A DNA stretch of 7,110 bases from NCBI GenBank assembly GCA_041688385.1, contig JBDNIH010000199.1, positions 1 through 7,110 of the forward strand, read 5' to 3'. The translations under genes and the position numbers were made by a program. The stretch comes from UBA7662 sp041688385. Its GTDB lineage: Bacteria; Bacteroidota; Bacteroidia; UBA7662. The notes under the pieces were generated by a model. The model was given only the letters and a program-made list of their open reading frames with translations, was not told the DNA's origin and ran no database searches. Below, piece by piece: positions 1-6,726 of the stretch (the stretch's first letter is position 1; every line of letters begins with the position of its first letter).

Positions 1-55
1 AAAACGGGACGGCGAGCTCTATTTTTGGGAAAATAGCAATTGGTTTCCTTATTGA
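1..55 (+). CDS. Possible C-terminal tail of a plus-strand gene (partial)
   Basis: Reading from base 2, the plus strand gives 17 codons ending in TGA at 53-55, with a tail GELYFWENSNWFPY. It is rich in aromatic residues and looks like a real protein end. GC content is moderate over the first ~30 bases and falls sharply after about base 60, which fits coding sequence ending here. If real, this gene converges on the minus-strand operon. The evidence is thin: frame 3 is also open, to a TGA at 99-101 (32 codons), and a minus-strand frame starting at ATG 77 is open to the window edge. No function can be assigned. Confidence 0.3.
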   Translation, partial: KRDGELYFWENSNWFPY

Positions 56-150
56 TAACCGAATTAAATTTACACATTTAAATGATGAGAAATATGTTTG
101 ACTGTTTATATTTTCAGCCAACGCTAAATTGGTTCAATAGATAGTTGTGT

Positions 151-182
151 AACGGTATCGTTTTTTTGAAAAGAGAGAAACG
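151..182. terminator. Weak hairpin/T-run, possible terminator between convergent genes
   Basis: On the plus strand AACG-GTAT-CGTT (151-162) is a 4-bp stem that runs into a seven-T run at 161-167, the order expected of an intrinsic terminator, but the stem is short. The same T-run can instead pair with 174-182 (CGTTTTTTT with AGAGAAACG, two G-U pairs) around the loop GAAAAG. If the possible plus-strand gene ending at 55 is real, this could end its transcript. Neither structure is strong. Confidence 0.2.
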
Positions 183-212
183 GAAGTCAATCGTTTTACT
201 CCCTATGTTTAG

Positions 213-252
213 CTCCTAGGGGTAACGGTGACTTTGAAGCTACCCGGGGGAG
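213..252 (-). terminator. Imperfect GC-rich hairpin just after the last operon gene
   Basis: CTCCTAGGGGTA (213-224) can pair with TACCCGGGGGAG (241-252): five base pairs (one G-U), a 2x2 internal mismatch, then five more pairs closing a 16-base loop. It begins six bases past the stop codon of the minus-strand gene ending at 258, where a terminator would sit. No U-tract follows on the minus strand, so it may be a 3'-end stabilising stem, a factor-dependent site or chance. Confidence 0.3.
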
Positions 253-257
253 AGGTG

Positions 258-746
258 CTAATGGCGCTCGTCGTTAAACTTGAGTTGCCGACTGAGTTGG
301 TCTAGGGAAGCCGCGATACGTTCGACTTGCAGTAGATCTGTTTTGGCCGAATAAATCCATTTGACATATTGCTGCTGCTGGCTTTCTTTGAGTGTTTCGA
401 AAAAATGCCAAGCAGCGGGTTCGTCTTGTAGGCACAACAACAATTCCTCAGGTACTTCGAGGGGTTCATTGTCGTGATAGAGAATGATGTGGACCGTATC
501 ACCGTGCTGTTTACCGATTTTTTTACGGATTTGTGCTTTTACCGGCAAAAACAGCTGGCCATTGCCCATGGGCAAGAGCTTGTATTTTCGAATTTCGAAT
601 TCATCAATACTTCCGCGAACGCTCACCCAGCCGAAGGGCGCCTTTTTGTTTGGCGCAATTTCCGGCAGGGCAACATAAGTCCAGCCACCCTTGCCGGCTA
701 TTTTTTGCAGATAATAAATGGCATCAACCAGCTTAAGGTTTTCCAT
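258..746 (-). CDS. DUF1905 / YdeI-OmdA-like domain protein
   Basis: This 162-residue protein has no signal peptide or membrane segment and is probably cytoplasmic. Residues ~7-90 resemble the DUF1905 beta-barrel domain: GGWTYVALPEI at 20-30, WVSVRGSIDEF at 40-50, a LPMGNGQLFLPVKAQIRKKIG stretch (58-78, shown in part) and GDTVHIILY at 82-90. Residues ~97-155 resemble the YdeI/OmpD-associated (OmdA) domain: PEELLLCLQDEPAAWHFFE, then YVKWIYSAKT and a helical end with ERIAASLDQLSRQL. The two-domain order is common in this family, whose biochemical role is not known; some members are annotated as 'bacteriocin protection' from genetic links only. It starts 73 bp after the outer-membrane-factor stop with no clear terminator between, so it may be read with the pump operon, but this pairing could be chance. 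The start is the ATG at 744-746; no Shine-Dalgarno is visible. Confidence 0.85.
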   Translation of the reverse strand: MENLKLVDAIYYLQKIAGKGGWTYVALPEIAPNKKAPFGWVSVRGSIDEFEIRKYKLLPMGNGQLFLPVKAQIRKKIGKQHGDTVHIILYHDNEPLEVPEELLLCLQDEPAAWHFFETLKESQQQQYVKWIYSAKTDLLQVERIAASLDQLSRQLKFNDERH

Positions 747-819
747 ATGTTCATCAAATAGGCAATACGCTTACAAAATGAACAAATGTTAGCAGAAAAG
801 CCAGGTATTGTCCAGCTAA
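747..819 (-). other. 73-bp spacer between outer-membrane factor and DUF1905 gene
   Basis: I see no hairpin with a T-run in this spacer, so read-through from the pump operon is possible. A promoter cannot be ruled out: the minus strand has AACATTTG, one mismatch from the Bacteroidota -7 element TAnnTTTG, but no good TTG upstream at the usual distance. Whether the last gene has its own transcript cannot be decided from the sequence. Confidence 0.4.
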
Positions 820-2262
820 TTATTTCCAGCCCCCACCTAAGGCTCGGTATATATTTAGCTGTGCATTTACTTGTTTGAGCTTAATTTCTACGAGCTCAAC
901 ATTGGCGCTTAAAGCTTCCCGCTGGGTAAGTAATACCTCCATATAATCGGCACGAGCAGCATTAAACAAACTATTTGAAATCGTAACCGATTGGGTAAGC
1001 AACCCTACTTCCTGGAGTTTAGTGTCGTAGCTCTTTTGGTAATTATCCACTTTTGCCAATTGATTCACGATATCTACATAGGCCTTTAGTATGGTTTGCT
1101 CGTAAGTATATACCGCTTGAATTTGTTTGGCGTTGCTATTATAATACAGGGCTTTAATTGCATTTCTGTTCACTAAGGGCGTTACCATATCACCCGCAAG
1201 GGAGTATAAAATTGACTCGGGAAAGAACAAATAGGCAAGTTTAAACGACTGCAAACCAACACCAGACTGGATGTTATAGGTAGGATAAAATTGTGCACGT
1301 GCTACTTTTACATCTAATTTGGCTGCCTGCAGCGCTAATTCCGCTTGTCGGATATCAGGCCGGTTGGATAACATTTGGGCAGGTACACCTGAATAAACAA
1401 CGCCTATAGTCATTTCCTGAAAAGCGGCTGTACTTCGCGTTACGGGCTGTGGAAAAGCGCCAATCAAAAAGTTTATTTTGTTTTCGGCTGCTACAATTTG
1501 TTGTAATATATCGAACTGCAAATTTTTTGTATTTAGTAGCTGTGCTTCAAACCTATTTACGGCGAGTTGTGAAACTTTCGCAGCATTTTTTTGCTGTTTA
1601 ATAATTTCAAATGCATCGTTTTGAATAGTGATATTATTTTTGACAATGGTCAATAAATTATCCAGCGCAATTAGTTCATAGTATGTGCTGGCAATTTCGG
1701 AGACCAACTGGGTGACCATGAAGTTTTTACCATCAATACTGGCGAGGTAACGAGATACTGCAGCCTTTTTTGCATTGCGTAGTTTTTTCCATACATCTAC
1801 TTCCCAGCTAGCATAAGCCCCATAGGTATAATCATGCAGTGGCTCCGGAAAGGGAGTTCCCGGCCTTATGGCGAGTTGATTTTCAACCGCACCTTGGCGG
1901 GTATATTTACCTACCTTTTCTGTAGAAGCACCACCATGGAGCGTGACAAAAGGCAAATATTCACCTTTTCTAGCCCGAATTTCGTTTCTATTTATTTCAA
2001 TTTCCTGTTGGACAATATTTAATTCCTGATTTTTATCGAGTGCTTGTTCAATTAAACTTGTCAGATTGGAATCGGTGAAATAAGTTCGCCAATTTATTAC
2101 AGCAATATTGGTGGTATCGGAGAATTGCGCGTAGGGAAATGTTGACGGTACTGCTTTATTCTCAGTTTTTGAGGTGAGTTTCAAAGCTTTACAGCCCGAA
2201 AATACCACAATAAAGAGCGCAAGAGAAGTGTACTTATATATCTTACTTTTTTTCATTTCCAT
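820..2262 (-). CDS. RND pump outer-membrane factor lipoprotein (TolC/OprM, NodT family)
   Basis: This is the outer-membrane exit duct of the tripartite pump, expected to act as a trimer with a beta-barrel and a long periplasmic alpha-helical tunnel. At 480 residues it has normal family length. The N-terminus is a lipoprotein signal: a KKSK basic start, a hydrophobic run and FSGC with Cys24 as the acylation site. The two OEP repeats cover about 63-265 and 290-475. Family landmarks are ASWEVDVWKKLRNAKK (151-166), the LSNRPDIRQAE motif (298-308), ARAQFYPTYN (321-330) and the end YRALGGGW (472-479), typical of NodT-type factors. The start overlaps the pump gene by 20 bp, which suggests translational coupling. 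A second ATG at 2256 (MKKSKIYKY) is an equally good start and still overlaps by 14 bp. Its GC content (about 37% in nine rows counted by hand) is clearly below that of the pump and adaptor genes. Confidence 0.95.
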   Translation of the reverse strand: MEMKKSKIYKYTSLALFIVVFSGCKALKLTSKTENKAVPSTFPYAQFSDTTNIAVINWRTYFTDSNLTSLIEQALDKNQELNIVQQEIEINRNEIRARKGEYLPFVTLHGGASTEKVGKYTRQGAVENQLAIRPGTPFPEPLHDYTYGAYASWEVDVWKKLRNAKKAAVSRYLASIDGKNFMVTQLVSEIASTYYELIALDNLLTIVKNNITIQNDAFEIIKQQKNAAKVSQLAVNRFEAQLLNTKNLQFDILQQIVAAENKINFLIGAFPQPVTRSTAAFQEMTIGVVYSGVPAQMLSNRPDIRQAELALQAAKLDVKVARAQFYPTYNIQSGVGLQSFKLAYLFFPESILYSLAGDMVTPLVNRNAIKALYYNSNAKQIQAVYTYEQTILKAYVDIVNQLAKVDNYQKSYDTKLQEVGLLTQSVTISNSLFNAARADYMEVLLTQREALSANVELVEIKLKQVNAQLNIYRALGGGWK

Positions 2263-5200
2263 ACTTTTTACGGTTAGCTACTTTAAGCATAAGTCTGATT
2301 TTTTGCATTTTTTTAAGCAGCGAAGCCGTCGAATTTCCTGCCATAAAATCCTCGCTCAATGGTGTTTCGTTTTGTTCGCGTATCAGTTTTCTGCCTTGTG
2401 CGAGTGAGCCAAAAATGTAATAAAGTCCGGGCACGATAATTACCCCGAAAAGGGTTCCGAACAACATGCCACCAAAAGCCGATGCACCAATTGTCCGGTT
2501 GCCTACAGCCCCTGCACCCGTTGCGAATACGAGTGGGATTAATCCTGCCATGAAGGCGAACGAGGTCATCAAAATAGGTCGGAAACGAACCTTCGCCCCT
2601 TCGATGGCCGCGCTGAACACGGTATAACCCTGCTGGTGTTTTTGAACAGCGAATTCTACGATAAGGATCGCGTTTTTCCCCAAAAGCCCCACCAACATGA
2701 TTAGGCCAATTTGCGCATACACATCATTGGCCAAGCCCATGGTTTTTAAAAGCAAAAAAGAGCCAAATATTCCCACCGGGAGCGAAAACACAACAGCGAG
2801 TGGAATGATGAAGCTTTCGTATTGAGCGGCGAGTACCAAGTACACAAATATTAATACGATGATGAAAATATACACCGCCTCGTTTCCGCGACGCGACTCG
2901 TCGTACGAGAGGCCTTCCCATGCAATGTCGTAGCCATTAGGCAGCGTTTCTTTGGCAACTTCGGTGATAGCGGCTATGGCGTCGCCTGAGGTATATCCAG
3001 GCGCAGGTATACCTTTGATAGCGGAGGAGGTGTATAGGTTAAATCGTGTAATTTCATTGGGACCTTGTTTTTTCTCCATTCGCATGAAGGCCGAGTAGGG
3101 CACCATTTCATTGTGGTCGTTTTTGATGTATAGGTTAAGTACATCAGAGGGTAATTGGCGGTATTCAGGGGCGGATTGGGTGTATACCTTATAAAAGGTA
3201 TTAAATCGAACAAAACCCTGCTCGTAGGTACTACCAATTAAAACGTTCAGGTTTTCCATGGCTTTACCTATCGATACCCCTTTTTGCATGGCCAGCTCAT
3301 TGTCGATGACTAGCTCATATTGCGGGTAGTTGGCAGCAAAAAAGGTAAACAGCCCCGTTAATTCCGGACGTTTTCTGAGTGCTTCCATAAAGCTGGTATT
3401 TACCTGGTCGAACTCGAGATAGTCAACAGTGCTGTGTTTGTCTAACATCCGCAGCGAAAAACCATCCGAAGAACCATAACCGGGCACTGCTGGTGGCTCG
3501 AAATACTCGATGATGGCGCCGAGGTTTTTGGTTTTTTCCTCGAGCTCTTCGATGATTTCTTTGACGGAATGATGTCTTTTCGACCAGTCCTCAAGGTTGA
3601 TAAGACAAGTGCCCGCATTCGAGCCCCTGCCTTCGGTGAGAATTTCGTAACCGGCTAAGGAGGAAACCGACTGAATGCCGTCTATTTCTTCAGCAATGGC
3701 CTGTAAATTCCGGGATACGTCATTGGTGTTTTCCAAAGTCGAACCAGGAGGCGTTTGAATGATGGCGTAAATCTGGCCCTGGTCTTCGTTTGGAATAAAT
3801 CCGGTAGGGAGTGTTTTATTGACGGCAAAAATACCTAAAGCAAAAACAAGGAGGATACCGTAGGTAATGACCTGGCGATTTACAATACGTCTGAGCAATT
3901 GGGTGTAGCGACTGGTTAAGGTGTCGAATTTGTTGTTGAACCCATCTATCAGTCTATTGGCTAGCGATTTTTTCCTTGGTTTGCCGTGGTTATTTTTTAA
4001 AATCATCGCACACAACACCGGTGTGAGCGTAAGGGCAACAATACCCGAGAGGATGATGGCACTTGCCATGGTGATCGAAAACTGCTTGTAGAAGACACCC
4101 ACCGGGCCTGTCATAAAGGCGACCGGTATAAAAACCGCTGTCATTACCAGGGTAATGGCGATAATTGCACCGCTGATTTCGCCCAGTACCTGTTTTACGG
4201 CATTAAATGGCGAGAGATGTTCGGCTTCCATCTTGGCATGCACCGCTTCTACCACCACAATGGCATCATCTACCACAATACCGATGGCCAGTACCAAGGC
4301 GAATAGGGTGATTAAATTGATGCTTAAGCCAAACAGCTGCATGAAGAAAAAGGCACCAATGAGAGATACGGGCACAGCGATGAGGGGAATGAGGGTCGAG
4401 CGCCAATCTCCCAAAAAGACGAATACAACGAGGGCGACCAAAATGAAGGCCTCCAAGAGGGTGTGTAGTACTTTTTCGATGGAGGCGTCTACAAATTTTG
4501 AAACGTCGTAGTTGATTTCATAATCCATACCTGGAGGGAAATCAGCTTTCATTTCTGTGAGCTTTTCCTTTACACGATCGATGACTTCGCTGGCATTGCT
4601 GCCGAAATTTTGTTTTAAAACGATGGATGCAGCGGGATAGCCGTCTTTGTTGGAATAGATATCAAAAAACTCACTGCCTAATTCCACATCGGCAACATCT
4701 TTTAGCTTGAGCATTTCACCGTCCTGATTGGCTTTGACGATGATTTCTCCATACTCTTCGGGCTTATTAAAGCGGCCTTTATAGGTCAAAACATACTCTA
4801 ACGACTGAGCGGTTTTTCCAGAGGCCTGCCCCAGCCGACCCGGTCTTCCGATGACGCTTTGTTCGTCAATGGCTGCCAAAACTTCTTCGGTGGAGATATT
4901 ATAAGCCCGCATTCTGTCGGGCTTCAGCCAAACGCGCATCGCAAATTGGCGACTGCCCAATATCTGCGCTCGTCCCATACCGCTGATACGCTGTAACTCA
5001 GGCAAAATATGTACGCTGGCATAGTTGTATAGGAATTTTTCGTCGGCCTTTTTGTCTTTGCTAAAGAGGTTGACGTACATCAACATACTCGGCTGAATGG
5101 GCGTGATGATGACGCCTTCCCGCTGAACGAGCGGCGGCAGGTTGTTCATCACCTGGTCGACCCTGGTTTTTACGTTTACAACGGCCGCATTGGGGTCGGT

Positions 5201-5491
5201 ACCGGGCTCGAAAACAATTTGAATGGTGGCTTCGCCCGCGCTGGTTGCGTCGGAGATGAGGTATTGCATTCCCTGCACCCCATTGATGGCGCGCTCGAGC
5301 GGGATGAGGGTGGTGTTTACAAGTACCTCGGCACTAGAACCTGGGTAGGCGATGAATATATTCACCCGCGGAGGGGCGATTTCGGGAAATTGGGCGATAG
5401 GTCTTGTCTTAATTGCCAATATGCCCAAGAAGATGATGGCAATGGAGATGGTAATGGCAAGAACCGGCCTTTGGATAAATTTACTAAACAT
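2243..5491 (-). CDS. RND efflux pump, HAE1-type inner-membrane permease (AcrB/MexB-like)
   Basis: This is the proton-driven engine of the pump: a 1082-residue trimeric inner-membrane antiporter that takes substrates from the periplasm or membrane and passes them to the outer-membrane duct. It has the RND plan of 12 membrane segments (one near 10-27, five in 342-496, one near 541-559, five in 873-1025) and two large periplasmic loops. The proton-relay residues are all present: Asp408 and Asp409 in GIVVDDAIVVVE, Lys939 in LLGKNAILIVEFA and Arg971 in RFRPILMTSFAF, with no metal-type (CzcA) signature, so drugs, detergents or other amphiphiles are likelier substrates than metals. FIQRPVLA at the start and GFIPNEDQGQ (564-573) are also family hallmarks. 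The porter loop GYEILTEGRGSNAG (614-627) resembles that of Bacteroidota homologues as I remember them. A basic cytoplasmic tail (~1031-1082) runs into the next gene. The start lies 24 bp after the adaptor stop, with no Shine-Dalgarno. Confidence 0.97.
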   Translation of the reverse strand: MFSKFIQRPVLAITISIAIIFLGILAIKTRPIAQFPEIAPPRVNIFIAYPGSSAEVLVNTTLIPLERAINGVQGMQYLISDATSAGEATIQIVFEPGTDPNAAVVNVKTRVDQVMNNLPPLVQREGVIITPIQPSMLMYVNLFSKDKKADEKFLYNYASVHILPELQRISGMGRAQILGSRQFAMRVWLKPDRMRAYNISTEEVLAAIDEQSVIGRPGRLGQASGKTAQSLEYVLTYKGRFNKPEEYGEIIVKANQDGEMLKLKDVADVELGSEFFDIYSNKDGYPAASIVLKQNFGSNASEVIDRVKEKLTEMKADFPPGMDYEINYDVSKFVDASIEKVLHTLLEAFILVALVVFVFLGDWRSTLIPLIAVPVSLIGAFFFMQLFGLSINLITLFALVLAIGIVVDDAIVVVEAVHAKMEAEHLSPFNAVKQVLGEISGAIIAITLVMTAVFIPVAFMTGPVGVFYKQFSITMASAIILSGIVALTLTPVLCAMILKNNHGKPRKKSLANRLIDGFNNKFDTLTSRYTQLLRRIVNRQVITYGILLVFALGIFAVNKTLPTGFIPNEDQGQIYAIIQTPPGSTLENTNDVSRNLQAIAEEIDGIQSVSSLAGYEILTEGRGSNAGTCLINLEDWSKRHHSVKEIIEELEEKTKNLGAIIEYFEPPAVPGYGSSDGFSLRMLDKHSTVDYLEFDQVNTSFMEALRKRPELTGLFTFFAANYPQYELVIDNELAMQKGVSIGKAMENLNVLIGSTYEQGFVRFNTFYKVYTQSAPEYRQLPSDVLNLYIKNDHNEMVPYSAFMRMEKKQGPNEITRFNLYTSSAIKGIPAPGYTSGDAIAAITEVAKETLPNGYDIAWEGLSYDESRRGNEAVYIFIIVLIFVYLVLAAQYESFIIPLAVVFSLPVGIFGSFLLLKTMGLANDVYAQIGLIMLVGLLGKNAILIVEFAVQKHQQGYTVFSAAIEGAKVRFRPILMTSFAFMAGLIPLVFATGAGAVGNRTIGASAFGGMLFGTLFGVIIVPGLYYIFGSLAQGRKLIREQNETPLSEDFMAGNSTASLLKKMQKIRLMLKVANRKKYGNEKK

Positions 5492-5515
5492 GGGGAGTGC
5501 TTTTAATAGGTGGCA

Positions 5516-6601
5516 CTATTCAGCATGAAGCTGAGTGAGTTCAGAAATGATCTGCTGTTGCGGCCGGAATTTCATGCGGATATGCTGCTTGTTTTTAACA
5601 TTCCGCAGCCCTTCAACTAAAATTTTATCGCTTGTACTTAAGCCTTCCACCACGGTATATAAATGGGGCATTTCTTTGCCGATGGTGATTTGCCGCGCTT
5701 CTAAAATGCCATCGGCCCCAACGACAAATACGTATTTTTTGTCGAGGACTTCATAGGTAGCTTTTTGAGGAATGAGTAGGGCCTTGGTAAGCACAACAGG
5801 GAAGTGGATGTTGCCGGTTTCTCCGTGCCGCAGCTGCCTTTTTGGATTGGGAAAGGTTGCCCGGAAGGCAATATTGCCATTCTCATTGTTGAAGTCGGCT
5901 TCGATGGTTTCGATTACGCCGGGGTATTCGAACATGCTGTTATTGGCCAGGTGTAGCTTTACTTTGGGCAAACGATCTAAGGTGCCAGCAGAGGTATAGT
6001 CTAGATATTCGGCTTCGGTTACATTAAAGTACACCCACACTTTGCTGTTGTCGGATAAGGTCGATAACAACTCACCTTCGTCTAAAAGGCTGCCTAAACG
6101 CACTTGGAATTTACCGATGATGCCGTCGAAGGGGGCACGAATCTCTGTGAAATCGAGATGGGTTTGTGCCAGTTTTAAAACGGCATTGGCCTTGTCTAAT
6201 GTGGCGCCAGCGAGAGCCAGTTCACTTTGGGAGACGATATTGCTGTCGGCGAGTTTTTTGGTGTTTAAGTACTCTATTCGGGCATAGTTTGCCTCGGAGC
6301 GCGCCCTACCTACCTCGGCTTCGTAAACCATAGGCATGACCTTAAATAAAAGTTGCCCCTTTTTAACGGCTTGTCCCTCGTCGACGAAAATTTTATTGAG
6401 GTAGCCCCTTTCCAAAGCACGGAGTTCGATGTGCTGAATAGAGCGAATCTGGCAGACATATTCCTGCTGAATGACGGTGTCTTTTTCTATGGGGTTGGTG
6501 ACTAAAAAGGCGGTTTCTTCGACCTTTTCTTTTTTTGCAGTTTGACAGCTTGTGCCCAAGAGCATGCTGAATATGCTGCCGTAAACGAGTATTAATTTCA
6601 T
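5516..6601 (-). CDS. RND pump periplasmic adaptor lipoprotein (membrane fusion protein, AcrA/MexA-like)
   Basis: This adaptor links the inner-membrane pump to the outer-membrane duct. I place the start at the ATG at 6599-6601, giving 361 residues that open with a lipoprotein signal (MKLILVYGSIFSMLLGTSC, acylated Cys19). The frame stays open to a GTG at 6703, but those 34 extra residues would bury the signal peptide. The split lipoyl domain is visible as GYLNKIFVDEGQAVKKGQLL (66-85) and IRAPFDGIIGKFQVRLGSLL (154-173), flanking an alpha-helical hairpin (~91-150) that should contact the outer-membrane factor. A beta-barrel follows (~186-270, with LRHGETGNI at 257-265 in place of the common LRPGM-type motif), then a membrane-proximal domain (~272-345, IPQKATYEV). 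It is the first gene of the pump operon, 24 bp before the permease. The region upstream of the start is A-rich with no Shine-Dalgarno, as is usual in Bacteroidota. Confidence 0.95.
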   Translation of the reverse strand: MKLILVYGSIFSMLLGTSCQTAKKEKVEETAFLVTNPIEKDTVIQQEYVCQIRSIQHIELRALERGYLNKIFVDEGQAVKKGQLLFKVMPMVYEAEVGRARSEANYARIEYLNTKKLADSNIVSQSELALAGATLDKANAVLKLAQTHLDFTEIRAPFDGIIGKFQVRLGSLLDEGELLSTLSDNSKVWVYFNVTEAEYLDYTSAGTLDRLPKVKLHLANNSMFEYPGVIETIEADFNNENGNIAFRATFPNPKRQLRHGETGNIHFPVVLTKALLIPQKATYEVLDKKYVFVVGADGILEARQITIGKEMPHLYTVVEGLSTSDKILVEGLRNVKNKQHIRMKFRPQQQIISELTQLHAE

Positions 6602-6726
6602 TATTAAGGGTGATTTTTTAAAATTGACCAAAGGGAAAGGCGTGTAGTTTGGCGTAATGTTTTCCAAAACACAGCGGATCAACCGGTCGCAAAAGGGCGA
6701 CACGTTGAACGGTTCAATTCAAAAAA
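6602..6726 (-). promoter_or_regulatory. Dyad-rich spacer upstream of the pump operon (candidate control region)
   Basis: This 125-bp spacer is the natural place for the operon promoter and leader. It holds three inverted repeats: TGTTTT-CC-AAAACA (6658-6671), GTCGC-AAAAGG-GCGAC (6686-6701) and the odd palindrome TTGAAC-G-GTTCAA (6705-6717). AACCG (6681-6685) can also pair with CGGTT (6710-6714) around the middle hairpin. Such dyads could be repressor operators or leader-RNA structure. I do not see a convincing promoter: no TAnnTTTG on the minus strand and no paired -35/-10 boxes. Which regulator would bind is unknown, as none is encoded in the window. Confidence 0.4.
6705..6717. repeat. 13-base perfect palindrome, possible operator
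   Basis: TTGAAC-G-GTTCAA is symmetric around one central base and lies about 105 bp before the adaptor start, between the small secreted-protein gene and the pump genes. Its size and symmetry suit a dimeric helix-turn-helix repressor, but a short palindrome may also arise by chance. Confidence 0.35.

Larger units (their letters stand above)
56..257. other. AT-rich intergenic region without a convincing gene
   Basis: This stretch follows the leftmost minus-strand gene. The row of bases 61-120 has 14 G/C out of 60, far below the neighbouring genes. Only very short open frames occur, for example a 20-codon frame starting at the ATG at base 82. It contains a TATGTTTG at 93-100, which matches the Bacteroidota -7 element TAnnTTTG on the plus strand, but no TTG lies at the expected -33 distance, so I do not call a promoter. 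Two weak hairpins are listed separately. Confidence 0.6.

Noticed and set aside
93..100. TATGTTTG, a match to the Bacteroidota -7 promoter element on the plus strand
   Set aside because: No TTG lies at the proper -33 distance, and no gene follows on the plus strand.
369..379. Short GCTGCTGCTG triplet repeat
   Set aside because: It simply encodes a run of four glutamines together with one CAA codon in the DUF1905/YdeI-like protein; too short to be notable.
474..761. 95-codon plus-strand open frame
   Set aside because: It is antisense to the DUF1905/YdeI-like gene, whose two domains are recognisable; the opposite frame shows none.
2174..2407. 77-codon plus-strand open frame spanning the permease/outer-membrane-factor junction
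   Set aside because: It is antisense to both confident genes, and its composition reflects the AT-rich junction.
4155..4511. 118-codon plus-strand open frame
   Set aside because: It lies antisense inside the permease gene, opposite its membrane segments. Its Thr/Met/Ser/Lys-rich translation is typical of the shadow of a hydrophobic coding strand.
5219..5506. 95-codon plus-strand open frame near the permease start
   Set aside because: It is fully antisense to the 5' end of the permease gene, with no recognisable domain; the permease frame is certain.
6602..6703. N-terminal extension of the adaptor gene to a GTG at 6703 (34 more residues)
   Set aside because: It would place a non-hydrophobic segment ahead of a clear lipoprotein signal peptide beginning at the ATG at 6601, needs a GTG start, and would run through the dyad-rich spacer.
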